A stretch of 64,000 bases of DNA from Agapetus fuscipes (lineage: Eukaryota; Arthropoda; Insecta; Trichoptera; Glossosomatidae): positions 7,153,215-7,217,214 of the forward strand of contig OX637346.1 of assembly GCA_951799405.1 (NCBI GenBank), written 5' to 3'. The notes beneath the pieces are model-generated. The model had not been told where the DNA came from and searched no databases. It saw only the letters and a program-made list of their open reading frames with translations. Made by a program: the position numbers and the translations under genes. Below are positions 1 to 11,649 of this stretch, piece by piece. The stretch's first letter is position 1. Each line of letters opens with the position of its first letter.

Positions 1-934
1 CCACTTGGCACTTGGCACTTGGCACTTGCCACTTGGCACTTGGCACTTGCCACTTGGCACTTGGCACTTGCCACTTGCCACTTGGCACTTGGCACTTGCC
101 ACTTGGCACTTGGCACTTGCCACTTGCCACTTGCCACTTGCCACTTGCCACTTGCCACTTGCCACTTGCCACTTGCCACTTGCCACTTGCCACTTGCCAC
201 TTGCCACTTGCCACTTGCCACTTGCCACTTGCGATGTCCTCGCTTGCAGCTTTGAGGAATGCACTTGCCACTTGCCACTTGCCACTTGCCACTTGGCACT
301 TGGCACTTGCCACTTGCCACTTGGCACTTGCCACTTAGCACTTGGCACTTGGCACTTGCCACTTGGCACTTGGCACTTGCCACTTGGCACTTGGCACTTG
401 CCACTTGCCACTTGGCACTTGGCACTTGCCACTTGCCACTTGGCACTTGCCACTTGCCACTTGCCACTTGCCACTTGGCACTTGCCACTTGCCACTTGCC
501 ACTTGCCACTTGGCACTTGCCACTTGCCACTTGCCACTTGCCACTTGCCACTTGGCACTTGGCACTTGCCACTTGCCACTTGGCACTTGGCACTTGCCAC
601 TTGCCACTTGGCACTTGCCACTTGCCACTTGCCACTTGGCACTTGGCACTTGCCACTTGCCACTTGCCACTTGGCACTTGCCACTTGCCACTTGCCACTT
701 GCCACTTGCCACTTGCCACTTGCCACTTGCCACTTGCCACTTGGCACTTGGCACTTGCCACTTGCCACTTGCCACTTGCCACTTGCCACTTGCCACTTGC
801 CACTTGCCAATTGGCACTTGCCACTTGCCACTTGGCACTTGCCACTTGGCACTTGCCACTTGCCACTTGGCACTTGGTACTTGCCACTTGCCACTTGGCA
901 CTTGCCACTTGCCACTTGCCACTTGGCACTTGCC

Positions 935-1046
935 AAATAAGGCATCTTCAGGGGCATAATAGTTACAAACATATTTACAGAATAAAACAATGTGACCGGT
1001 CTTTGGTTAAGGTAGGTGTATGATTTTTTCAACCCAGGAATGGACC
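935..1046. repeat. SINE-derived spacer in minisatellite, copy 1
   Basis: Non-heptamer spacer. Its second half (GACCGGTCTTTGGTTAAGG, then TTTTTTCAACCCAGGAATGG) matches the SINE-A body at 42592-42640 (GACCGGTCTTTGGTAAAGG, then TTTTTCAACCCAGCGAAG). The first half (AATAAGGCATCTTCAGGGGC onward) is not recognised elsewhere in the window. Confidence 0.85.
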
Positions 1047-1985
1047 ACTTGGCACTTGCCACTTGGCACTTACCACTTGCCACTTGCCACTTGGCACTTG
1101 GCACTTGCCACTTGGCACTTGCCACTTGCCACTTGGCACTTGCCACTTGGCACTTGGCACTTGCCACTTGCCACGTGCCACTTGCCACTTGCCACTTGGC
1201 ACTTGCCACTTGCCACTTGCCACTTGCCACTTGCCACTTGCCACTTGCCACTGGCCACTTGCCACTTGCCACTTGCCACTTGCCACTTGCGATGTCCTCG
1301 CTTGCAGCTTTGAGGAATGCACTTGCCACTTGCCACTTGGCACTTGGCACTTGCCACTTGCCACTTGGCACTTGCCACTTGGCACTTGGCACTTGGCACT
1401 TGCCACTTGGCACTTGGCACTTGCCACTTGGCACTTGGCACTTGCCACTTGCCACTTGGCACTTGGCACTTGCCACTTGCCACTTGGCACTTGCCACTTG
1501 CCACTTGCCACTTGCCACTTGGCACTTGCCACTTGCCACTTGCCACTTGCCACTTGGCACTTGCCACTTGCCACTTGCCACTTGCCACTTGCCACTTGGC
1601 ACTTGGCACTTGCCACTTGCCACTTGGCACTTGGCACTTGCCACTTGCCACTTGGCACTTGCCACTTGCCACTTGCCACTTGGCACTTGGCACTTGCCAC
1701 TTGCCACTTGCCACTTGGCACTTGCCACTTGCCACTTGCCACTTGCCACTTGCCACTTGCCACTTGCCACTTGCCACTTGCCACTTGCCACTTGGCACTT
1801 GGCACTTGCCACTTGCCACTTGCCACTTGCCACTTGCCACTTGCCACTTGCCACTTGCCACTTGGCACTTGCCACTTGCCACTTGGCACTTGCCACTTGG
1901 CACTTGCCACTTGCCACTTGGCACTTGGTACTTGCCACTTGCCACTTGGCACTTGCCACTTGCCACTTGCCACTTGGCACTTGCC

Positions 1986-2097
1986 AAATAAGGCATCTTC
2001 AGGGGCATAATAGTTACAAACATATTTACAGAATAAAACAATGTGACCGGTCTTTGGTTAAGGTAGGTGTATGATTTTTTCAACCCAGGAATGGACC
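1986..2097. repeat. SINE-derived spacer in minisatellite, copy 2
   Basis: Appears identical to the spacer at 935 and lies exactly 1,051 bases downstream of it, showing duplication as part of a higher-order unit. Confidence 0.85.
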
Positions 2098-2504
2098 ACT
2101 TGGCACTTGCCACTTGGCACTTACCACTTGCCACTTGCCACTTGGCACTTGGCACTTGCCACTTGGCACTTGCCACTTGCCACTTGGCACTTGCCACTTG
2201 GCACTTGGCACTTGCCACTTGCCACGTGCCACTTGCCACTTGCCACTTGGCACTTGCCACTTGCCACTTGCCACTTGCCACTTGCCACTTGCCACTTGCC
2301 ACTGGCCACTTGCCACTTGCCACTTGCCACTTGCCACTTGCGATGTCCTCGCTTGCAGCTTTGAGGAATGCACTTGCCACTTGGCACTTGCCACTTGCCA
2401 CTTGCCACTTGCCACTTGCCACTTGCCACTTGCCACTTGCCACTTGCCACTTGCCACTTGGCACTTGCCACTTGCCACTTGCCACTTGCCACTTGCCACT
2501 TGCC

Positions 2505-2616
2505 AAATAAGGCATCTTCAGGGGCATAATAGTTACAAACATATTTACAGAATAAAACAATGTGACCGGTCTTTGGTTAAGGTAGGTGTATGATTTTTTC
2601 AACTCAGGAATGGACC
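2505..2616. repeat. SINE-derived spacer in minisatellite, copy 3
   Basis: Third copy, with one visible change (AACTCAGG instead of AACCCAGG). It is only 519 bases after copy 2, so this higher-order unit is shortened by about 530 bases of heptamers. Confidence 0.85.
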
Positions 2617-3135
2617 ACTTGGCACTTGCCACTTGCCACTTGCCACTTGCCACTTGCCACTTGGCACTTGCCACTTGCCACTTGCCACTTGCCACTTGCC
2701 ACTTGCCACTTGCCACTTGCCACTTGCCACTTGCCACTTGCCACTTGCCACTTGCCACTTGCCACTTGCCACTTGCCACTTGCCACTTGCCACTTGGCAC
2801 TTGCCACTTGCCACTTGCCACTTGCCACTTGCCACTTGCCACTTGCCACTTGCCACTTGCCACTGGCCACTGGCCACTTGCCACTTGCCACTTGCCACTT
2901 GCCACTTGCGATGTCCTCGCTTGCAGCTTTGAGGAATGCACTTGCCACTTGCCACTTGCCACTTGCCACTTGCCACTTGCCACTTGCCACTTGCCACTTG
3001 CCACTTGCCACTTGCCACTTGCCACTTGCCACTTGCCACTTGCCACTTGCCACTTGCCACTTGCCACTTGCCACTTGCCACTTGCCACTTGCCACTTGCC
3101 ACTTGCGATGTCCTCGCTTGCAGCTTTGAGGAATG

Positions 3136-3485
3136 GAAACTACAGGGACTCTCACGCGTGAGAAAACAGAGCAAATATGGAGGACGCCCATTGCGGAAAA
3201 AACAATATAATATTTCTTTTTTGCATTATAATAAAAATGTATTTAATCACGAGTCTGGTGCCAAGTTTTTGGAGTTAGGTTGTTATGGCCGGGCTTAATG
3301 CCTTTGTTTGAAGGCTTCGAAGGCGGCGGATATCATAAAAATAGATGGATTTGAAACATCATATCATAAAAATAAGTAAATGCATGTTCAAGAGAATTTT
3401 TTTTTTTGTACGCTTCAAAAAATAATATTTTTGTAGCTTTATTAGTTATCATAGAAAAAGTCCCACATTTATAATGTTTAATGTT
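3136..3485. other. Unique-looking flank of the minisatellite
   Basis: A+T-rich sequence directly right of the last 29-base block. I see no coding segment, RNA gene or match to the other repeats. Confidence 0.5.
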
Positions 3486-3706
3486 AGTTACAAAGATATA
3501 TAGCATTTAAAATTCACAAGTAGACATGTATAAGTTCGCCCTCACACATGTCGCATGCGAACTTTCAACATAAAAATCTAATCTCAAATGAAGTCCTGCG
3601 ACTCCTGCCGACCCTTCCACAAACAGGGTTGACATAGGCAAAGTGAACCATTTTGTATCGTATGTGAGGTGAGCCTCATTCTTGTCTCAAAGTCAAGAAG
3701 TAAGAT
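3486..3706 (-). repeat. LINE-K 3' UTR fragment, diverged
   Basis: Contains the LINE-K landmarks in order: an AAGTAGACATGTATAAG-like segment, CTCAAATGAAGTCCTGCG, CTCCTGCCGACCCTTCC, GGCAAAGTGAACCATTTTGT and GTGAGCCTCAT. Orientation is minus relative to the coding copies at 5780 and 13538. Strongly diverged, so old. Confidence 0.75.
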
Positions 3707-4435
3707 TAGAGTGTGTAAAATTAAATTGAAACGATATAAATGTGTTGAAATACTGAACGGTGTACGAAAATAAAAGCCATTGATTTCAAACCATCGCAAA
3801 AAAAATCGGAATAATTTGCTTCAACAAAAGTATATGATATTATTTATTTTCTTTGGATAATATCGAATAACATAATTTCCATTACAATTTAAAAGTCGTA
3901 AAAAAGCAATAACCATTATTACATCGGCATAATTTGAATTACATCATAAAATACTTTTATCCCACCACACACAAACACACACCCCTATCTATGCAACCCA
4001 AAAAATAACTTCTAAAAATATAAATCCTCATTCTTGTGGATGAATAATAAACGAGCATCCACACATCCTCACTTCAATCCAAATGGTCATTACAATAATG
4101 TGTTTTCTTTTTTTTATTGCTGCTATTAACAGGAGCGCAGAGCTGAGCGAGGATACGACTTCCTTCTCCTTGCAACCCCTCGGCTATCCACCCCCACTTG
4201 TGACACACTGACAAGGAGACACATATAGCTCACCCCTTCTACACCAGGTCCTTCTGAATCTCCCCTTCTCTCTCAAGGCTGGCGCACTACCCTCATTTTT
4301 TTAAACGAGTCGCGACTATGATATTATAATCGCTTTAAATATGTGTAAATTATAGGGTGGTTGTGAATTGACATGTGCATTTTCAAAGAAAAAAGTCAGA
4401 TCTGACCACACATTTTTGTTATAACGCTGTGTCAT
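3707..4435. other. No supported gene
   Basis: A+T-rich. A less A+T-rich stretch at about 4130-4300 has no open frame of note and matches none of the recognised repeats. Confidence 0.5.
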
Positions 4436-4555
4436 GGACTTCTAGATTCTTTGAAATCTAGAAAGTCTATGACACTGGTTGGAGTGTCACAGAGGTGAGG
4501 ATGTTGGTGATTTGATCTTTTTGTAGCAGGATTGTTAGCTGCATGTAGTTGTGAA
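4436..4555 (-). repeat. LINE-D 3'-end fragment
   Basis: Diverged copy of the block at 52480-52640: shared order of a TCTAGATTC-like palindromic part, CACAGAGGTG, GATGTTGGTGATTTGATC, TTTTTGTAGCAGGATTG and TTAGCTGCATG. Truncated to about 120 bases. Confidence 0.65.
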
Positions 4556-5289
4556 TAGATTTATAAATTAAAATAACTTTTAAATCATGTTGAGTAAATC
4601 AAGAGGTTTTCATAAACAAATAGAGTAATTGACAAACTTGTCTTAAAAAATTATGTAGATTCAAGAATGTTAATTTTTTTCATGAAAAAAGTAGACAAAC
4701 CTAAAATCATTACTTGAGATCCATTAACTCCTAACAATTCAAATTTAATCATCGATGCTGAAAAAACGCTTAAACCAAAAACTTAATTAAAGTGAAAATA
4801 ACACGATTGGCAACAGATACTGAATAGCGTAGGACCAAATTAGGCGTCATTGGCAAATTCTGTCATCATAAGAGCCTCTAGTATGTTACAACATTGTACA
4901 CTTTTGACCAGAAATGATTTGTTTTTTCTTTAATTTCCAATGCAAATTTCAGGTTCAGAGGACTCAAAGATACCATTTTTTTATTGGTAATTTTTTTTTT
5001 CGGATCATTATTATCTTATGTCCATACAACCATGATGTTCAGTGATGTGTGGCAAAATGTCTTTTATTAAATTTTCTGAAGTTTGTACACTTACGGAGTA
5101 AAAATTCATTTTTAAATATTAATTAATGACACTTTTTATGAAGATTAATGATAAAAGTGATACTGAAATATTAATGAGTTTCTTTTTCTTCACTTCCACC
5201 CCAATTTAACCTTGCCCTATTCAAAAGCAACATCAATAGCCACTTCTTTTTAGTGTTTCAAAACAAAGCCAACGCAAGACACACAACAA
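4556..5289. other. No supported gene
   Basis: A+T-rich sequence with many stops in all frames and no recognised repeat. Confidence 0.5.
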
Positions 5290-5405
5290 CACTACGCTGC
5301 TAACAACCCTACAAAAAAGGATCAGGACATCAACCGCAAAATCACCCACACCTTTGCTGCACTAAAACAAGTCCCATAGACCCTTAAAATCTAGGGAGCC
5401 TCCCG
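5290..5405 (+). repeat. LINE-D 3'-end fragment
   Basis: Opposite orientation to the copy at 4436. Reads CTACGCTGCTAACAACC, AGGATCAGGACATCAACCGC, TTTGCTGCACTAAAACAAG, CATAGACCCTTAAAATCTAG, GGGAGCCTCCCGCAC, matching the fragment at 61836-61912. It ends against the ATA/ATT tail of the neighbouring LINE-K copy. Confidence 0.75.
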
Positions 5406-6238
5406 CACATCTATAATAATAATCTATAATCTAAGTTGCAAGGATATATTCATTCAAAGCTCTCAGATGTATGCCCACAAACAAACACGTGTAGTTCGCG
5501 CTTACAAATGCTGATTGTGTACTTACAAATAAAATCCAAACTCAAATGAACATAAGCCCTGCAACTCCTGCCGACATTCCCTGAAACAGGGGTGACATTG
5601 GCAAAGTGAACCATTTTTTACAGTATGGGTGGTCAGCCTCATACCAACCTATAAGTCAAGGAATACTAGTAATAAATAACATTTAAGTATAAGAAAACAA
5701 CAAAACCTTAAAAATAAATCTATACAAAAAAAGTAAAAAATGTCTTATACAAAAAATGTAGCAAACCAATAAACCAACATTAAAAATCAGCATTGCAGAT
5801 TAGCCGCCACTTCTTCTTGTCCTTGCATACTTCTTTCATTTCATCCAGAGTCATAACTTTTTTCATACAAGCTCTCCTTTTATTATGACTCTGGATATCC
5901 CATTCACTCGCTATTTCGAAAATTTGGTCCATCCATACCTTTCTCGGTCTTCCTCTTCCACGACATCCATCAATTCTTGCAGCATATACTTTCTTCGTCA
6001 TTCTTTCCTCATTCATTCTCTCCAAATGTCCACACCATCTAAGTATACTTCTTTTAATCTTTACTTTCACACTTTCTCTTACACCGCATTCCTCTCTAAC
6101 AAAATCATTCCTCACCCTATCACTCCGTCTTTTTCCAATCATACTTCTTAAGTAATCCATTTCTACCGTATGGACTTTACTAATCTCACTTTCAATTTTA
6201 CTATTCTCACATGATTCTTTAAAAAACGTATAACACAC
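5406..6238 (-). mobile_element. LINE-K1, 5'-truncated non-LTR retrotransposon copy
   Basis: Read on the minus strand it has the last ~150 codons of a retrotransposon polyprotein (5780-6238), about 100 bases of variable UTR, the ~240-base conserved 3' UTR block (from CCTTGACTTATAGG to AACTTAGATTATA) and an ATT-rich tail at 5406-5435. The coding-plus-tail architecture with loss of the 5' part is typical of target-primed reverse transcription. This copy shows that the very common 3' UTR repeat in this window belongs to a LINE and is not an independent SINE. Inactive, because the RT and endonuclease are absent. Confidence 0.85.
5780..6238 (-). pseudogene. C-terminal remnant of a LINE reverse transcriptase polyprotein
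   Basis: Open frame of about 150 codons ending at a stop after LICNADF. It carries the post-RT region common in arthropod LINEs: VEMDYLRSMIGKRRSDRVRN, then ILRWCGHLERMNEERMTKKV, then DGCRGRGRPRKVWMDQI, then KKVMTLDEMKEVCKDKKKW. The RT catalytic motifs are missing, so this is a fragment and the apparent first methionine is not a true start. A near-identical C-terminus lies at 13538-13804. Function in the intact element (nucleic-acid binding by the basic GRGRPRK stretch) is inference. Confidence 0.85.
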
Positions 6239-6711
6239 ACACTCTTAAAATACACTTTTTTATAATCACCCGGTACATTCTTTTATACGCTTACAGCGTA
6301 AATGGGTTATGTATACATACATATGTACATACATTCTTCATACAATCTCTGATGGGGATTTTAGGTTTGGCGCTGTGGAAAGCAATAGAGTAAAAGCAAT
6401 ATTGAAAAATGTATTTTCTCTCGTTTTTTCTGCTACAAATATCAAACGATAAATTTCAAAGCCAGCCAAAAAATAATATTAAAAGCACGCCGAATTGTGG
6501 ATTGCTTAAATTATTCAACTGAATGGGAAGGAAGTTATTTATTGGGGCCCATATAAGTGAAATATTGACAAAATTGCACAATATCTGTTTATTACTTGCT
6601 CTCTTGTTTTTTGTTGTTGTTTTGTTTTGTAAAACAAAGTATTGTTCAACGAAAATAAAATGTTATGATTTTATCTGTGTGTGATTTTTTAGGGAAAATT
6701 TATACTTTTAA
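6239..6711. other. No supported gene
   Basis: A+T-rich; nothing recognised apart from short homopolymer runs. Confidence 0.5.
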
Positions 6712-6832
6712 TTCATAATTAATAATAATTTATAAAGTCTTTATTGTTTTTATTAATATGTACATAGTATTAAAATTAAAAAAATATCTAGTTACAATAA
6801 ATACTCCCCAAAGTAAGCATAGCTTGTGATTC
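6712..6832 (-). repeat. LINE-J 3'-end fragment
   Basis: Matches the terminal 3' UTR of LINE-J at 20620-20740: AATAAATACTCCCCAAAGTA, AAGCATAGCTTGTG and GTCTTTATTGTTTTTATTAA are shared in order. Only the last ~120 bases were retained, followed on the minus strand by an ATT-rich tail. Confidence 0.85.
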
Positions 6833-7460
6833 GGTTCTTTTAGAAAGAATAAATGAACGAGAAAATCTAAAGTACTTACATAATCATTGTTTTCCGGATT
6901 AAATAAATAATGGTACCATGTTATGTATGGTATGAAAGATATTAGTAGTTGTGTTTGTTTAATTCTCCATGTTTGGAGAACGATCTCAATAATCTGTACA
7001 AATTAAGGATCTAAATCCCATGTAGAGCAAACATACATCAACGGTCATACTATTCAAATGTAAAAACTCTGTCAGAACCAAAAGTAAGGAAATAAATTGT
7101 GTAAAATAAATGAACCACAGTTTTGAAACAAATATAACAATATTAGAAACTAGATTATGTATGAAGAAAAAATATTTTTCTTGCAATATTAATGGTTCGT
7201 AGTGAAATACTTATAAAAATGTAAAACTACAACATCAACGCAAGGGCAGAAAATAAAATGTAAAATGAAAATAAAAAAACCAAGAAAGATGCTTCAATGT
7301 AAATATTTACTAAGCTTGTTTTTCAATTAGTAAAAATGCGGGCATGACAAACAAAAAAATACATTAAATTGTACAGACTGTGCTCTTATCTCCCTAAAAA
7401 GGTTTGAAATTGTGGATTTAAGCAGTTCTCGACAAAATATATATATATATAACAGTTTCT
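6833..7460. other. No supported gene
   Basis: A+T-rich. The small hairpin TTCTCCATGTTTGGAGAA lies just outside this block, near 6962. No coding or repeat match. Confidence 0.45.
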
Positions 7461-7765
7461 ATGAAATTGATTGTCTCTGCTGAGGCCCAATTCAAGCAAG
7501 ACCCAGCGAAACCTAGTTGCTGTAAAGAAAGGCGACCATTCATGTTAAAAGAAAATATTTTTTACCGTAGAATGAAATCAAATTCTTTCAGCTCTACTAG
7601 AGAGAATAAATCTGAAGTATTTATCAGACAATTTTCGCGAGACGTTTTTTAACTACGTAAATCATATTTTGTACAAAGTTTTTGAGCTGTACTGGGGATT
7701 AGAACTGGTACCTTCAGATTGAGAGTTCTTAGCGTATACCATTAGATGCAAATTTGTTGTTGTCC
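7461..7765 (-). repeat. Possible degraded SINE-A copy
   Basis: The left part (CAATTCAAGCAAGACCCAGC, then TTGCTGTAAAG) resembles the distal SINE-A body. On the minus strand 7684-7760 reads like a tRNA-type head with an A-box-like TCTAATGGTATACGC and a B-box-like AGTTCTAATCC. The middle is not recognisable, so this may be two unrelated fragments. Confidence 0.4.
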
Positions 7766-10164
7766 GTCCATACCATTATAGTTATCAGGAGACAGTGTCA
7801 TGAAACATCAATATTTTCGAAGTCTCATTTTTTCTACAAAACAAATCTTTAATTTTTTGTGACGATTGTTACATATACAATAACTTAATAATATATTTTC
7901 TCGTTTAAATTCGTTCTAATAGTTCTAGAGTAAAGCCGCAGATGTCCGCACATTGAAAGTCCTCTCGGACATTGCTATTTTAATTATTCCTTTCGATTTA
8001 TGAACGGACCTGCAATAAAGTTGTCTGTATTTTGGGGCCCTGGGGCGCCGTTAGGGCCCCCTGAGTAATGGCGGAGCAGTCAACGCCTAGGGCCCCATCC
8101 CTGATAATATACGAGAAATGGGGCCCCCGTTTTAATAACAATAAATACACGCGTAAGTGACCAAAAATGGCTATGAAATGTTAAACGCCTCTGCCTTGTT
8201 TGCGTGTCTATTCCTTTTTTTAATTTAAGCGTTTTTAACAAATTTATAATAACGTAGAAAAAAATGTAAAGTTGGAATCAAGTCAAAAAATACTTTTTAG
8301 TATTCAATTTTATTCGGGAGTGATGAAGGTATTGAAAATATGAAGATCAAATCAACTTAATTTAGCATTATGCATTTTTTTTTTTTCGTTATTAATTTTT
8401 AAAAAATCACCCATTTACTAGTAATTAAAATAATTCTCGATGGATTCGAAGTGATAAAAAATTGTTACATTCCCAAGCATAATAATTTTTGTTGACCTAG
8501 GGCACGCAGCAATTCGTGCCATTTTTTTCTGGATATAAAATTACCGTATAAGTACCTGATTATACAAAATTCATTCACCAAAAAAGCTTTACAAATAAAT
8601 AATATAATCTGTAACCAAGTATAAAGTTGTTCTAATATTTTCCTTTTAATTATTATTTTATTAAAATGTTAAAATGTCAAGCAGAGGCTTATATTCAATG
8701 ATAAACATTTTGCGTTTGTTTCATGCAGAATAAGTTAAAATAATTAGTTGCAGTGGAAGTTCACACATAAAAAGCTTAGCGTTCACTTATACTTGAGTGT
8801 GTGTATGTTGGTGCATATGGATGGCGCTGGGGTGGTCGTAAAGTTGGCTCTACACCCTCCCGGTGCTGGACAACTACTACAATTAAAACTCGCAGTAATA
8901 AAGTGGAGAGTGGACAGTTGGGGGTGAGTGATAGTGGGCAGTTCACAACGGTCAACTAAGATAGTTGTAAAGTATGCTATGCATTAAATTCACCCAAAAG
9001 TACAAGTTCATGAACCCGATAAGTGTTTAAAAACTATTTGAACTTAACCTTGAATTTGCATACTTGAAAATGAAATCACTTTTTTATTGAAATTTTATGT
9101 ATTCACTTTAATGTAAATAACAGTGTATTTTAATACCATCTAAATAAAAGAAATAAGCTTTGGTAGGAATAAGCTCACCCTCGAATCCTAGAGAAGTAAC
9201 TGCACGAATCTTAAATTGGAACAGAAGAAAGTACGTATTCGTCACTATCGATTAAAAGTTATTTAATTTGTTAAGAAAAGGATAAACCTATGGTAAAACA
9301 ACCCATTTTTTTTGATATTTCATAAAAAAAAAAAAACATTGAATGGAAATACCATCTATTAACAAATAGATTCCTAAAGATATCATCTGAGCAAAATATC
9401 CAATTTAAATTTATTTTTACTTCAAGAAAATTCTTACATTGAAAATAAGGTGGAGAAAATGAGTACCTACGTATATTAAGATAGAAAGCGTTTAATTTTA
9501 ATTTTAGGAAAGACGCAATAATTTAATAAACTCCAATAATTGTTTAAAGAAAGTTTTAAGAAGTCCATTTTGTAAATTATAAATGATTAAAAATGTATAA
9601 AAATTATGTTCTTTCGATATATTTTTACTTTCGATGAAACATTGATATATTCATAAATTTTGTTAAATATTACTCATTTATTTTAATAAGTTACTTCGTC
9701 AAATACTTTGTGTGAACAGTCTTTGAATACTTTCAGTTGGCAAAACTACAAGTAACTGTAAGAATGCCAACGGAAAACCATTTTCATAAAATCAGAGCTA
9801 AGCCATTACTTAAACTATGCAGGTGTGCATGCACCTCATTTTATAGCTTGAAATTAATCCAGTCATCGTAACTTAAAAAGTATGTATGTAGCAGAAAATT
9901 AAAAACAAATCTATAACACCTTAAATCTCGTTACATTTAGCGTAAGGTAGCGAGTTCAATTTCAAAATCATTTGGGCATCAAAAACGTTGTTTGTTTGGA
10001 AAATTTAATTATGGATATAACATACTGGTCAAAACATAATCCGGACTTAAAAACTGGGTCTTGCTTGAAAAATTGGCGCTGAGTAGCGGCAACCGAACAT
10101 ATGTGGAACTGAAATTCTCTTCAGGTGTATATAATCTATAATCGAATTTGCGAAGATACTCGTA
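7766..10164. other. Long region without a supported gene
   Basis: A+T-rich throughout. Exceptions are a G+C-rich scrap at 8030-8130 with several GGGGCCC/GGGCCCC runs, possibly the end of an old DNA transposon, and a mildly G+C-richer part at 8810-8960. No open frame longer than about 60 codons and no recognised repeat family. Confidence 0.5.
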
Positions 10165-10352
10165 AATTTACATTTAAAACTCATATTAAATGTATGCCTA
10201 CAAGCAGACACGTATAATTTCGCGCTTACAAATAATGTTAATATGTGTGCTTAAAAATTTCAATCCAAACTTCAAACGAACATACACCCTGCAACTTTTG
10301 CCGACCTTCCCTGAAACAGGACAGACTTGGCAAATTGAACCATTTTTTACAC
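10165..10352 (-). repeat. LINE-K 3' UTR fragment
   Basis: Contains ACAAGCAGACACGTATAATT, TTCGCGCTTACAAAT, CATACACCCTGCAACTTTTG, CCGACCTTCCCTGAAACAGG and AAATTGAACCATTTTTTACA. Belongs to the ACAAGCAGACACG sequence variant also seen at 50830 and 63880. Confidence 0.85.
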
Positions 10353-10834
10353 TGCGTTTAACAAGTATTTTTACCCATGATTTTTTTTTATCCTTATGTA
10401 TTATCTAAGAAAAAACATAAACTTTATTATTTTTAGTATTTTTAGTAGAAGGAATACAGAACATACGAGTACTAGACGAGGGTTAATTTTGTCCATTATT
10501 AACGTTGACTTTTTTAGGCTTACCCCTTCATGGCTTTTTTTGGTGAGATAATTGCTGCGCCATAAATTTAAACCGAATTTTTGCAGCCAAATCTATTTCA
10601 CACATGTATTTATACATTCCTACAAATATAGCTTGTAGCTGCTTTAGCAAAAAATATTCAAAGATGTTTAAGCAATTGTGATTTTTCTAAATACGTTAAT
10701 TTTTATATTTTACTAGCTGTGTAACATTGAGTAAAAGAAGATTTATAAACGATCAGAAAAAATAACACGGAATTAATATGGAAAATAATGAAAGATGCTT
10801 TATATTGCTAGTGTGTACATCACACCTCAATAAT
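10353..10834. other. No supported gene
   Basis: A+T-rich, no repeat or coding match. Confidence 0.5.
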
Positions 10835-11050
10835 CCTCCGTGAGCTAGGCAGGTTCAATTCCCAAGGAGCACAAAAATGACATTTAGTTTTTCAAATATA
10901 ATCTTCGTTTGGCTATAAAAATTGTGTACCATTACCAATAACCTGTCTCCAAAGGTCTAACCCGCCCTACAGTAACTGGGTCTCATTTGAGAATTGCCAC
11001 TTTCTATAGCGATAACCAAGCTCGCGGAAGGCTCTTGTGGTGCATGCTAC
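10835..11050 (+). repeat. SINE-A, degraded copy
   Basis: Shows the end of a tRNA-like head (CAGGTTCAATTCCCAAGGAG CACAAAAA), then body landmarks CCAAAGGTCTAACCC, ACAGTAACTGGGTCT, TTGAGAATTGCCACTTTCTA and AACCAAGCTCGCGGAAGG. Truncated and diverged. It abuts the SINE-B copy at 11066. Confidence 0.75.
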
Positions 11051-11065
11051 TTACGCTACTAAAAG

Positions 11066-11376
11066 CTACAAATAATGTTTTGGTTCTCGCCGCGTTTTCC
11101 CCGAAGGGTCGCATGTGGGAAGCGAAACCTACTTATTTTTATATATATAAGGGGGCCAGCCTAACGCTTGTCACTTCAGTTGAAGTAGGGGTTTCCCAGC
11201 TACCGAGGTGACTGGTACTCATTTCTCGTGAAGGCTGAGTAAGCCTTGCCGGTATTTTATTTTGCTTTGGAATAAACATCGAAACAGGAAATCATTTCTG
11301 ACACTATCGGTGGTATTAGAACCCGAGATCTCAGCATGGAATACAAGCTCTACTAACTGAACTATCGACCAGACAG
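11066..11376 (-). repeat. SINE-B, near full length
   Basis: Minus-strand copy of the tRNA-headed SINE best seen at 39407. Distal part: GCCGCGTTTTCCCCGAAGGG, then AAGGGGGCCAGCCTAACGC and GTTTCCCAGCTACCGAGG. Mid part: ATCGAAACAGGAAATCATTT. Head at 11325-11372, read on the minus strand: GATAGTTCAGTTAGTAGAG (A box) and a B-box-like GGTTCTAATACC. Several substitutions in the B box make it an old copy. Confidence 0.85.
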
Positions 11377-11649
11377 TGTGATTCACACAAACCAGCGCTC
11401 AGGAAATAAATTATCCTAATAGGTTATTATTTATTTACTTACATGTACGTACCTCAGTATTGGCTTTTGCTATTGCTAGGCGTTTTGGTATGGTGCACAT
11501 TATTCACAGTAGTATGAATGTATTAACGTGATAAACAACGACAGCTCTCGCAGTGTCCGGCTGATGCAATTATGCAGAATTATCGGATTACGAGAGAGAC
11601 GCATTAAATCAGTCGTGGGGGAGGGGCTGAGTGATAGTTTACTGATCTG

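Larger units (their letters stand above)
1..3135. repeat. Heptamer minisatellite with higher-order structure
   Basis: Tandem array of a 7-base unit, CACTTGC alternating with CACTTGG, plus rare variants (CACGTGC, CACTGGC, CACTTGGTAC). It runs off the left edge of the window. A 29-base non-heptamer block beginning GATGTCCTCG and ending GAGGAATG recurs at 233-261, 1291-1319, 2342-2370, 2910-2938 and 3107-3135; the last copy is the right boundary of the array. A ~110-base spacer recurs at 935, 1986 and 2505. The first two spacers, the 29-base blocks at 1291 and 2342, and a private CACTTGGTAC variant (871 and 1922) all repeat at exactly 1,051 bases, so the array grew by duplicating a ~1.05 kb composite unit. 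The heptamer contains no stop in any of six frames, so long open frames here (heptapeptides like HLPLATC or KWQVASG) are a by-product of 7-base periodicity and not evidence of protein. Confidence 0.97.

Noticed and set aside
1..3135. CRISPR array (regular repeats with spacers)
   Set aside because: Units are contiguous 7-mers, spacers are few, identical to one another and SINE-derived; the genome is eukaryotic.
5..3298. Many long overlapping open frames (up to ~670 codons) with HLPLATC or ASGKWQV heptapeptides
   Set aside because: They are a consequence of a stop-free 7-base tandem repeat read in any frame, on both strands; no start context, domain or composition supports a gene.
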